A stretch of 21,653 bases of DNA. It comes from Pseudomonadota bacterium. Its GTDB lineage: Bacteria > Pseudomonadota > Alphaproteobacteria > Rhizobiales > Xanthobacteraceae. Of the stretch, positions 1-7,222 are shown piece after piece. The position numbers were made by a program, and so were the translations under genes. The notes below the pieces were generated by a model that was not told where the DNA came from, searched no databases, and saw nothing but the letters and a program-made list of their open reading frames with translations. Location: the NCBI GenBank assembly GCA_023449855.1, contig JAEXHR010000128.1, positions 1 through 21,653 on the forward strand, written 5' to 3'. Within the stretch, counting starts at the first letter, position 1. Each line of letters opens with the position of its first letter.

Positions 1-118
1 GCGTTCAGCGAGCCTCGTGACGGGTGGGGTCTCTCCACACACTCCGACGTCACGTGGGGATAGACCCCACCCCCGCCTAGCGGCGGCCCCCCCCATTCGC
101 TTTGCTCCGGGGAGGGAA
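1..118 (+). repeat. Dispersed intergenic repeat, copy A (cut by window edge)
   Basis: This stretch matches the reverse complement of the repeat at 10109-10278 over more than 100 bases with scattered substitutions. Both copies carry GCGTTCAGCGAGC, then ACGGGTGGGGT, then GACGTCACG, then GACCCCACCCC, and end in a GGGGAGGG-type arm. The left hairpin seen in the other copy would lie outside the window, so this copy is probably incomplete only because the window starts here. It lies downstream of the minus-strand glutaryl-CoA dehydrogenase gene. No coding sequence is visible in it. Confidence 0.75.
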
Positions 119-133
119 GCCATTCGCATCGGT

Positions 134-166
134 GCAAAACAAAAATGCCCGGCACAAGGCCGGGCA
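134..166 (-). terminator. Rho-independent terminator of gcdH
   Basis: TGCCCGGC (146-153) and GCCGGGCA (159-166) form a perfect 8-bp GC-rich stem with a 5-nt loop. Read on the minus strand the stem is followed directly by TTTTTGTTTTG. It lies 27 bases past the stop codon of the minus-strand glutaryl-CoA dehydrogenase gene, where a terminator is expected. Confidence 0.85.
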
Positions 167-192
167 CTTCGCAACACGGACAGCGTAACCGC

Positions 193-1404
193 TTAACCGA
201 AAGCCTGGATACCCGTAATCGCACGACCGAGGATCAGCGCGTGAACGTCGTGGGTGCCTTCATAGGTGTTCACGGTTTCCAGGTTCTGCGCATGGCGCAT
301 CACCTGATACTCGATCTGGATGCCGTTGCCGCCGTGCATGTCGCGGGCCATGCGGGCGATGTCGAGGGCCTTGCCGCAATTGTTGCGCTTCACCACCGAG
401 ATCATGTCCGGATGGAAATTGCCTTCGTCCATCAGGCGACCGACGCGGAGCGAGCCCTGCAAACCGAGCGAGATTTCGGTCAGCATGTCGGCGAGCTTCT
501 TCTGCACCAGCTGGGTGGCCGCGAGCGGACGATTGAACTGCTTGCGGTCCAGCGTGTACTGGCGGGCGCGGGCCATGCAGTCCTCGGCGGCGCCGAGCAC
601 GCCCCAGGAAATGCCGTAACGGGCGCGGTTGAGGCAGCCGAACGGACCCTTGAGGCCCGACACGTTGGGCAGCAGGTTCTCTTCGGGAACGATGACGCCG
701 TCCATCACGATTTCACCGGTGATCGAGGCGCGCAGCGACAGCTTGCCGCCGACCTTCGGCGCGGTGAGGCCCTTCATGCCCTTTTCAAGCACGAAGCCGC
801 GGATCTGATTGTCATGCGCGGCGGACTTCGCCCAGACCACGAACACGTCGGCGATCGGCGCGTTGGAGATCCACATCTTGGAACCGGTGAGCTTGTAGCC
901 GTCCGAAACCTTCTCGGCGCGGGTCTTCATGCCGCCGGGATCGGAACCGGCATCGGGCTCGGTGAGACCGAAGCAGCCGACCCACTCGCCGGTGGCAAGC
1001 TTGGGCAGATACTTCTTGCGCTGCTCCTCACTGCCGTAAGCATAGATCGGATACATCACCAGCGACGACTGCACCGAATTCATCGAGCGATAGCCGGAGT
1101 CGACGCGCTCGATCTCACGATTGACGAGGCCGTAAGCGACATAGCTGGCATTGGCGCAGCCATAGTCTTCCGGCAGCGTCACGCCAATCAGGCCGAGCTC
1201 ACCCATTTCGTTGAAGATCTCGCGATCGGTCCGCTCGTTGAGATACGCATCGGTGACGCGCGGCAGCAACTTGTCCTGGGCGTAAGCGCGCGCGGTGTCG
1301 CGGATCATGCGCTCGTCTTCGGTGAGCTGGCTATCGAGCAGGAACGCATCGTCCCACTGAAAATTCGCAGCGGGCTTGTCCTTACCCTTGGCGGCAACGC
1401 TCAT
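193..1404 (-). CDS. gcdH: Glutaryl-CoA dehydrogenase (acyl-CoA dehydrogenase family)
   Basis: This FAD flavoenzyme oxidatively decarboxylates glutaryl-CoA to crotonyl-CoA in lysine, tryptophan and benzoyl-CoA type degradation, in the cytoplasm. The 403-residue protein has the full acyl-CoA dehydrogenase layout. The FAD/substrate signature CFGLTEPDAGSDP lies near residues 144-156. A C-terminal helical domain carries YEGTHDVHALILGRAITG, which is typical of GcdH and includes the presumed catalytic base Glu382. The open frame extends to a GTG at 1419, but AAAGGGA sits seven bases before the ATG at 1404 and inside that extension, so 1404 is preferred. The gene is followed by an intrinsic terminator. 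It lies 137 bases downstream of ribB on the same strand and probably has its own promoter. The assignment over other acyl-CoA dehydrogenases rests on the C-terminal motif and overall resemblance. Confidence 0.93.
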   Translation of the reverse strand: MSVAAKGKDKPAANFQWDDAFLLDSQLTEDERMIRDTARAYAQDKLLPRVTDAYLNERTDREIFNEMGELGLIGVTLPEDYGCANASYVAYGLVNREIERVDSGYRSMNSVQSSLVMYPIYAYGSEEQRKKYLPKLATGEWVGCFGLTEPDAGSDPGGMKTRAEKVSDGYKLTGSKMWISNAPIADVFVVWAKSAAHDNQIRGFVLEKGMKGLTAPKVGGKLSLRASITGEIVMDGVIVPEENLLPNVSGLKGPFGCLNRARYGISWGVLGAAEDCMARARQYTLDRKQFNRPLAATQLVQKKLADMLTEISLGLQGSLRVGRLMDEGNFHPDMISVVKRNNCGKALDIARMARDMHGGNGIQIEYQVMRHAQNLETVNTYEGTHDVHALILGRAITGIQAFG

Positions 1405-1541
1405 CGAAATCCCTTTCACATCATGATTGATCTGACGCGCGGGCTTTTTGTTTCCTTGCCGGCGCGCGATGTCTCACATACGCCATCGCCGCCGGAGCGG
1501 CTTTGGCCTATGAAGAATGCGGTATTTTAGGTCTTGGACCG

Positions 1542-2618
1542 TTAGCCATCAAGCTGTTCGTTGCAGGCGATCTCGATACCGAAACCTGACAGGCCCTTAT
1601 AATCATGGGTCGACGAGGTGAGATGGCGGATCGAGGTGACGCCGAGATCGCGCAAAATTTGCGCACCAACACCGATCTCGCGCCACTGCCGGTTGCGGTC
1701 GGCTTCCGCCGACTTCGGCGCGTCCAGCGGTTCGACGGGAACACCTGCGGCGCCGTCGCGCAGATATACCAACACGCCGCTACCGTTCTTCTTGAAGCGC
1801 TCCAGCACCACATTCATCTTCGCCGGGCCGGCGAACATGTCGCGGACAATGTTCGGCTTGTGGAAGCGGGTCAGCACATTCTTGCCGTCGCCGACGCTCC
1901 CATAGACGAAGGCGACGTGATGGATCGGATCGAAGGGCGAGCGGTAGGAATAGCCCTGCAGGATGCCGATCGGGCTTTCGGTGGTGAAGGTCGAGACACG
2001 CTCGATCAGTTTTTCGCGGGCCTGGCGCCAGGCGATCATGTCGGCGATGGTGACGTGCTTGAGCTTGTGCTTGGCCGCGAAGTCGACGACCTGCTGGCCC
2101 TTCATGACCGAGCCATCGTCATTCATCAATTCGCTGATGACACCCACGGGCGCAAGATTGGACATCTTGCACAGATCGACCGCGGCTTCCGTATGGCCGG
2201 AGCGCATCAGCACGCCGCCATCCTTGGCAATCAGCGGGAAAATGTGGCCGGGGCGCGCGAAATCATTGGCGCCGGCATTGGGATTGGTCAGCGCGCGGCA
2301 GCAGGAGGCGCGCTCTTCGGCCGAAATGCCGGTGCCGTTATCGGGCTTGTAATCGATCGAAACCGTGAAGGCGGTGGTGTGATTGCTGTCGTTGTTGACG
2401 ACCATCGGATCGAGCCGCAGGCGGCGGGCATCCTCGGTGGTGATCGGCGCACAGACGATGCCGGAGGTGTGGCGAATGATGAAGGCCATCTTCTCCGGGG
2501 TGCAGAACTGCGCCGCGACGATCAGATCGCCTTCGCCTTCGCGATCGTCGTCATCGGTGACCACGACCATTTCGCCAGCGGCGAATGCCTTCAGAACGTC
2601 AGAAATCGGATCGGCCAT
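1542..2618 (-). CDS. ribB: 3,4-dihydroxy-2-butanone 4-phosphate synthase with degenerate GTP cyclohydrolase II-like domain (RibBX type)
   Basis: The protein makes 3,4-dihydroxy-2-butanone 4-phosphate from ribulose 5-phosphate for riboflavin synthesis. Residues 1-205 are a complete RibB domain: the acidic loop DDDDREGEGD (22-31), RPGHIFPL (122-129) and SGHTEAAVDL (140-149) are all present. Residues 206-358 have a GTP cyclohydrolase II fold, shown by IGVGAQILRDLGV (315-327). The zinc-binding cysteines are absent, however: the usual segment with three cysteines reads RFHKPNIVRDMFAG (251-264). The catalytic tyrosine next to GIGAQ is also not seen. The tail is therefore probably not a cyclohydrolase, and a separate ribA should exist elsewhere. 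The start at 2618 is chosen because homology begins at MADPISDVLK; the 28-residue upstream extension looks non-coding. I see no FMN riboswitch upstream. Confidence 0.92.
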   Translation of the reverse strand: MADPISDVLKAFAAGEMVVVTDDDDREGEGDLIVAAQFCTPEKMAFIIRHTSGIVCAPITTEDARRLRLDPMVVNNDSNHTTAFTVSIDYKPDNGTGISAEERASCCRALTNPNAGANDFARPGHIFPLIAKDGGVLMRSGHTEAAVDLCKMSNLAPVGVISELMNDDGSVMKGQQVVDFAAKHKLKHVTIADMIAWRQAREKLIERVSTFTTESPIGILQGYSYRSPFDPIHHVAFVYGSVGDGKNVLTRFHKPNIVRDMFAGPAKMNVVLERFKKNGSGVLVYLRDGAAGVPVEPLDAPKSAEADRNRQWREIGVGAQILRDLGVTSIRHLTSSTHDYKGLSGFGIEIACNEQLDG

Positions 2619-2727
2619 CGGGATGCTCTCATTCGTTGTGGCCAGTGATATGGCGCAGAGCGGGGAGCGGTGCAAGGCGCGGGAACGGGGGGCGCTATGC
2701 ACGTTCGCAGTGCGGAATGGTGGCTTT

Positions 2728-2760
2728 CTGCCGTCCCTGCCTGCAGGGAGGTTACGGCAG
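2728..2760 (-). other. Hairpin spanning the antiporter stop codon
   Basis: CTGCCGT plus CCCTGC (2728-2740) pair with GCAGGG plus ACGGCAG (2743-2748 and 2754-2760), leaving a 5-base bulge and a 2-base loop. The TAA stop of the minus-strand antiporter gene lies inside the 3-prime-flank of the structure. There is no T run after it on the minus strand, so it is a weak candidate for a terminator and may only stabilise the transcript end. Confidence 0.35.
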
Positions 2761-4479
2761 GACTTCCCTGCGCTCCGCCAGCCGCGTGTCCATCTCCGCG
2801 CGTTTGGCCTCCAGCAGGCCCTGGTCCACCGCCTCGATCACCTCGTAAAGCGCATGGGCGTCGCTGACGCGGGTCACGGTGACGTAATCGGCGCCGGCCG
2901 CATAAATGTCCTCCACGTCGCTGAGCAGATCCGCCGTGGAGATGATCTTGGCGCTCGGATTGATCGAGCGGACGTGGCGCACCAGCTTCTCGTTATTGGC
3001 GCCCTTGAGCAGGGAATCCGGCACGCTGAGAATGATGATCTCGGCATTGCCGACGCCGGCATGGACCAGCGTATCGACATTGCTGATATCGCCATAGACC
3101 ACGTGCTGGCCGCGTGCGGCGAGGGTGCGATAGACGTTCGGATTGAAATCGACCACGCTGATATGATCGAGCAGTTCCTTGTTCTGCCGTTCGATCTGGC
3201 TCAGCAGCGCGGAGGCCGTGCGGAAGAAGCCGAGAATGACGATGCGGCGGGCCGCGCCGTGGCCGGCCGCATGTTCGGTCTCGCCGCCCTGCCCGTGATC
3301 GAGATCGCGCAGGCCGAAGCGCTTGAACACCGGGATCGCCCGGCGGGTGATCCGATCGCTCTGCATCATGGCGAAGGTGGAGAGCACCGCGAGAATGACG
3401 AAAGCGAAGGATGCTGCGCTCGACGTTTCCTTGGTGATGTGATTGGCCGCGATGCCGGTCTGCAGCACCACCAGGGAGAACTCACTGATCTGCGCCAGAT
3501 TGAGCGCCGGCAAAAGGCTGGCGCGCAGGCCCTGCTTCATCAGGTAGAGCGGCGTGAAGGTGGTGAGGAGCCGGCTGACAACGGCGAAGACGGCGATCAC
3601 CAGCGCGAGCTGGACCGTTGCGAGACCCGGCACCGGAATCGTCATGCCGACGCCCACGAAGAACAGAGTGATGAAGAAATCCCGCAGCGTCGTCACCTTG
3701 GCGGTGACATCGAGCGCATAGGGGAAGGTCGAGAGCGCGACGCCCGCGACCAGCGACCCCATCTCGCGCGATAGATGCAGGCGCTCGGCGATTTCGCCGA
3801 TCAGGAAGCACCAGGCCAGCGCGCCGAGCATCACCAGTTCGGGCTGCCGCGCGATCTGGTGGAACAGCGGCGGCAGCACGTAGCGGCTCAGGACCAGCGC
3901 GGTCGCCACCAGCGCGCCGACGCGCAAGAACGAGAGCAGCACCACGCCGATCTGCAGATTGTCGAGGCTCGGCTGTACGGCCAGGAACAGGATGGCGAAG
4001 ATGTCCTGCAGCACGAGGATGCCGAGGGTGATGCGGCCGGGCAGCGTATCGAGCTCACGCTTCTCGTACAGCACCTTGACGATGACCACCGTCGACGACA
4101 ATGCGCAGGCGACCGCGAGATAAAGCGCATCGAAGCCGCCGCCGCCCAGCTTCAGGCCGATCGCCACGAAGAAGGCAGCGCCGAGCACGCAGCCGCCGAC
4201 AAGCTGCGCCCCGGCCGCGATCAGGATGACCTTGCCGGCCCGGATGATCTTCTTCAGATCGATCTCGAGACCGATCATGAACAGCATGAAGATCAGGCCA
4301 AGTTCGGAGATGGTCGAGACCGACTCGTCCGACTTGACCCACCCGCTGCCATAGGGTCCGATAATGAAGCCGGCGACCAGATAAGCAAGAATCAGGGGTT
4401 GCCGGAAGAAATGCGCTGCCAGCCCGATGGCCCATGCAAACAGGATACATAGGGTGATATCGCGGATAAGGTCGTGCAT
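2752..4479 (-). CDS. CPA2 monovalent cation:proton antiporter with C-terminal RCK (TrkA-N) domain, KefB/YbaL-like
   Basis: This 575-residue inner-membrane protein should exchange K+ or Na+ for H+. Residues 1-380 form about twelve hydrophobic segments of the Na_H_Exchanger domain. Family hallmarks are LQDIFAILFLAVQP (157-170, with the ion-site Asp159), REMGSLVAGVALSTFP (238-253) and NLAQISEFSLVV (327-338). After a charged, Gly/His-rich linker (392-411), residues 412-535 form a Rossmann-like RCK domain. The dinucleotide glycine motif is degenerate: VILGFFRTAS (414-423) stands where KefC-like proteins have GxGxxG. The acidic residue at the end of strand two is kept (Asp444). There is no N-terminal alternative Met before residue 65, and AGGGG sits almost on top of the ATG, so initiation signals are unusual. 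The gene is divergent from the aminotransferase gene at 4629. The ion is not predictable. Confidence 0.87.
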   Translation of the reverse strand: MHDLIRDITLCILFAWAIGLAAHFFRQPLILAYLVAGFIIGPYGSGWVKSDESVSTISELGLIFMLFMIGLEIDLKKIIRAGKVILIAAGAQLVGGCVLGAAFFVAIGLKLGGGGFDALYLAVACALSSTVVIVKVLYEKRELDTLPGRITLGILVLQDIFAILFLAVQPSLDNLQIGVVLLSFLRVGALVATALVLSRYVLPPLFHQIARQPELVMLGALAWCFLIGEIAERLHLSREMGSLVAGVALSTFPYALDVTAKVTTLRDFFITLFFVGVGMTIPVPGLATVQLALVIAVFAVVSRLLTTFTPLYLMKQGLRASLLPALNLAQISEFSLVVLQTGIAANHITKETSSAASFAFVILAVLSTFAMMQSDRITRRAIPVFKRFGLRDLDHGQGGETEHAAGHGAARRIVILGFFRTASALLSQIERQNKELLDHISVVDFNPNVYRTLAARGQHVVYGDISNVDTLVHAGVGNAEIIILSVPDSLLKGANNEKLVRHVRSINPSAKIISTADLLSDVEDIYAAGADYVTVTRVSDAHALYEVIEAVDQGLLEAKRAEMDTRLAERREVLP

Positions 4480-4628
4480 GCCCCTGCCAATGCTCAGCTT
4501 TCGCGCGGCACTCTAATGGTGCGGCGCGTGGGGGCAAAGGGGTAAATCCGGCTATCCGAGCTTGCACGACCGGACCGTCCAACGAGGCGGCCCGAAGATG
4601 ACAAAATTGATTAGGGGAGACGACGTTC

Positions 4629-5861
4629 ATGACATCAGCACGGTTCGATTACGCGCCGCTTTTGCCCCCGGGCCTGCCGGCTGCGGCCGCCAAATGGACC
4701 GGGCTGGCCAAATACAGTTTCGTCGGCGGCAACAACGATGCCGAGCAGGTTCCGGTGGCCGACCTCAAGGCCGCGGCCGAGGCCGTGCTGACCCGCGAGG
4801 GGCATACGCTGGCGACCTACGGGCTGGCGAGCGGGCCGCAGGGCTATCTGCCGCTGCGCAACTTCGTCGCCGACAAGCTCAAGCGCGATGCCGGCATGAC
4901 CTGCACGGCCGATGACATCCTGATGGTATCCGGCTCGTTGCAGGCGCTCGACCTCGTCAATCACGCACTGCTCGCCCGGGGCGATACCGTGATCATCGAG
5001 CAGGACTGCTATCAGGGCTCGATCAACCGGCTGACCCGGCTCGGCGTCGAGATCGTCGGCATCCCGCTCGACCGGGACGGCATGCGAATGGACGCGCTCG
5101 CCGCTGCGCTGGCAGGGCTCAAGGCCAAGGGCGTTCGGCCGAAATATATCTACACGATCCCCACTGTGCAGAATCCGACCGCGACCATCATGCCGGAAAG
5201 CCGCCGCCGCGAGCTGCTGGCGCTGTCGGCGCAATATGGCGTGCCGGTGTTCGAGGACGATTGCTATGCGGACCTGGTCTGGACCGGGGAGCGCCCGCCG
5301 GCGATCCACGCGCTGGATACGAGTGGCAGCGTGATCCATATCGGCTCGTTCTCGAAGTCGATCGCCCCTGCCCTGCGCGTCGGCTTCATCGTCGCGCCGT
5401 GGGAGATCATGTCGCGCATGCTGGCGCTGAAGACCGATGCGGGCTCCGGCGCACTGGAGCAGATGGTGCTGGCGGAATATTGCGTACCGCATTTCGCCAC
5501 CCACGTGCCAAAGGCGACGCGCGGGCTGCGCGCCAAGCTCGACACGCTGATGGATGCGCTGAACGAGCAGTTCGGCACGGCCGCGGAGTTCGAGGAGCCG
5601 AAGGGCGGCATCTTCCTGTGGGTGAAGCTGCCCGACCATGTGGACGCCATGCAGCTCTATCAGGCGGCGCTGAAAGCCGGCGTGTCGATCAATCCGGGGC
5701 CGGAATGGTCGGTGGACAAGGCCTATGCGCACAGCCACATCCGCATCTGCTTCGCCAGCCCGACCCATGAGGAAATCCGCGAAGGGATCGCGGTGCTCGC
5801 CGATGTGTGCCGCAAGGAGTTTGGCGTGCCGGAGCGGATCGCAAACGTGACGCGGGCTTGA
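4629..5861 (+). CDS. PLP-dependent class I/II aminotransferase (2-aminoadipate/LysN-like, MocR-domain type)
   Basis: A fold-type I aminotransferase of 410 residues, the usual length of the stand-alone enzymes related to the catalytic half of MocR regulators and to 2-aminoadipate transaminases. Visible PLP contacts are Asn182 (QNPTA), Asp210 and Tyr213 (FEDDCYADL), the Schiff-base Lys243 (GSFSKSIAPALRVGF) and the carboxylate-binding Arg372 (HIRICFA). There is no helix-turn-helix domain, so it is an enzyme and not a regulator. AGGGGAG ends nine bases before the ATG and fixes the start. It is divergent from the antiporter gene, with 149 bases between them, and converges on the lactonase-like gene across a palindromic repeat. 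The amino donor cannot be read from sequence. Nearby gcdH would fit a lysine/aminoadipate link, but that is speculative. Confidence 0.88.
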   Translation: MTSARFDYAPLLPPGLPAAAAKWTGLAKYSFVGGNNDAEQVPVADLKAAAEAVLTREGHTLATYGLASGPQGYLPLRNFVADKLKRDAGMTCTADDILMVSGSLQALDLVNHALLARGDTVIIEQDCYQGSINRLTRLGVEIVGIPLDRDGMRMDALAAALAGLKAKGVRPKYIYTIPTVQNPTATIMPESRRRELLALSAQYGVPVFEDDCYADLVWTGERPPAIHALDTSGSVIHIGSFSKSIAPALRVGFIVAPWEIMSRMLALKTDAGSGALEQMVLAEYCVPHFATHVPKATRGLRAKLDTLMDALNEQFGTAAEFEEPKGGIFLWVKLPDHVDAMQLYQAALKAGVSINPGPEWSVDKAYAHSHIRICFASPTHEEIREGIAVLADVCRKEFGVPERIANVTRA

Positions 5862-5884
5862 CGCTTAGAGCTGTTGCACTCAGT

Positions 5885-5998
5885 CCCTCATGGTGAGGAG
5901 GCGCCACTCCGGCGCCGTCTCGAACCATGAGATGGCCGGGCTCGGTACGCCTGCAATCATCCTTCGAGACGCCGCTGCGCGGCTTCTCAGGATGAGGG
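5885..5998. repeat. Palindromic intergenic repeat (CCCTCA...TGAGGG family)
   Basis: The element begins CCCTCATGGTGAGGAG and ends CTTCTCAGGATGAGGG. Internal pairings include CTCATGGT with ACCATGAG, GGCGCC with GGCGCC, and ATCCT with AGGAT. It lies between the convergent aminotransferase and lactonase-like genes, where it could act as a bidirectional transcript end. From memory, elements of this type are very common in Bradyrhizobium and relatives. No coding sequence is visible. Confidence 0.7.
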
Positions 5999-6039
5999 CA
6001 TAGTTGACGAGAACAGCGCTGTGGCGCGTCCGCAACTGC

Positions 6040-7143
6040 TCACGGCAGCGCCACGATCTCCACCCAGTTCGGATTCTTCCCCATGGGAATCTCCGTGAGC
6101 CTGGTCAACACGCCGGTCTTCTTGTCGATCGTGTAGCTGATCATGCTGTTGGACAATTGCCCGACCGCGAGCAGATAGCGCCCCGACGGATCGATGGCGA
6201 AACCGCGCGGCTGTTTTGCCGTGGCGTAGGAGCCGATTGCGCTCAGTGTGCCTGTCTTCGGATCGACACCGAAAGCCGCCAGCGTGCTGCTGGTGCGCTC
6301 CGAGGCGTAGAGATATTTTCCGTCCGGCGTCAGATGGATATCCGCCGCCCACGGCTTGCCGTCGAAGCCTTTCGGCAGCGCGCTCGCAACCTGCACGTCC
6401 TTCATCAGCGTCCCCGTCTTCGCATCCCACGGGAACACATAGATCGCGGCATCGAGCTCGTTGAGCAGATAGACGAACTTCCGGTCCGGCGAGAACACGA
6501 GATGACGCGGGCCGCCCTTGGCCTTCACGCTCACGGTCGGCGGATCGTTGGGCGTGAGCTTGCCGGCCTTCGCATCGAATTTCTGCTGGTAGACCACATC
6601 GCCGCCGAGGCTGGTATGCAGCACGTAGCGATTGGTGGGATCGACGATGATGGCGTGGGCATTGGGCAGGGTATTCACCACCTGCTCCGCCGGAGCGATC
6701 ACGCCATTGGGGCCGATCGCACTCACCGTCACCTTGTTGCCGCCATAGCTGGCAGCGAGCAGAAAACGGCCGGCGCGATCGATGGCGATATAGGCCATCG
6801 AGTCCGCCAGCGGTCCCGGGCCGACCAGCTTCAGCTTTCCGGTCTTCGCATCGATGTCGAAGGTGACGGCCGTATATGGTTCGTTGCGCAGGCCGGCATA
6901 GAGCCGGTGCTTCTCGGGACTGATCGCCAGCGGCAGCGAGCCGCCCGGCTTGGCCGGCCCCGGCACCTTGACGGTCTCGACGGCAGACAGATCGCCATTC
7001 GATTTCAATTCGAGAACACTGATGTCCTGACTGTCGGCATTGCCGACATAGACGAAGGTTGCAGCCATGACCGGGCTCATTGCAACCCCCGTGAGAATGG
7101 CGACGGCCATCCCGATCCGATGAAGTGCCCTGCGCGCATGCAT
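6040..7143 (-). CDS. Secreted 7-bladed beta-propeller lactonase-family protein (6-phosphogluconolactonase/YbhE-like)
   Basis: The 367-residue product starts with a Sec signal peptide (two arginines, a hydrophobic core, probable cut after SPVMA near residue 27), so it acts in the periplasm or beyond. The rest is a repeating propeller pattern of about 45-50 residues per blade with recurring YVGN, SPDRKFVYLLNE, TPDGKYLYASER and DPSGRYLLA motifs. This is the lactonase/YncE-like family (PF10282). Cytoplasmic 6-phosphogluconolactonases of this fold have no signal peptide, so the substrate here is probably not 6-phosphogluconolactone. GGGAGGA lies five bases before the ATG and fixes the start. It follows the TonB receptor on the same strand after 79 bases, so the two may be co-transcribed and under NikR control. 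The function is unknown. Confidence 0.85.
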   Translation of the reverse strand: MHARRALHRIGMAVAILTGVAMSPVMAATFVYVGNADSQDISVLELKSNGDLSAVETVKVPGPAKPGGSLPLAISPEKHRLYAGLRNEPYTAVTFDIDAKTGKLKLVGPGPLADSMAYIAIDRAGRFLLAASYGGNKVTVSAIGPNGVIAPAEQVVNTLPNAHAIIVDPTNRYVLHTSLGGDVVYQQKFDAKAGKLTPNDPPTVSVKAKGGPRHLVFSPDRKFVYLLNELDAAIYVFPWDAKTGTLMKDVQVASALPKGFDGKPWAADIHLTPDGKYLYASERTSSTLAAFGVDPKTGTLSAIGSYATAKQPRGFAIDPSGRYLLAVGQLSNSMISYTIDKKTGVLTRLTEIPMGKNPNWVEIVALP

Positions 7144-7222
7144 CTCATCCTCCCGCCGATCTTCTGGTTGGGAGCGATGATGATACGCGGCACGCGTTAC
7201 CGCAAGCTGCGCTGCGGCAAAG

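Noticed and set aside
145..1530. Long open frame on the plus strand opposite gcdH
   Set aside because: It is the antisense shadow of a GC-rich gene: low-complexity His/Gly/Arg/Ala composition, no family resemblance, while the minus strand encodes a full glutaryl-CoA dehydrogenase.
2619..2751. Possible FMN riboswitch upstream of ribB
   Set aside because: I see no conserved RFN-element core sequences in this 133-base gap; it is also short for an RFN element plus promoter.
2383..4452. Long plus-strand frames opposite the antiporter
   Set aside because: The Arg/Glu/His/Asp-rich, repetitive translations have no recognisable fold, and the minus strand has a complete transporter.
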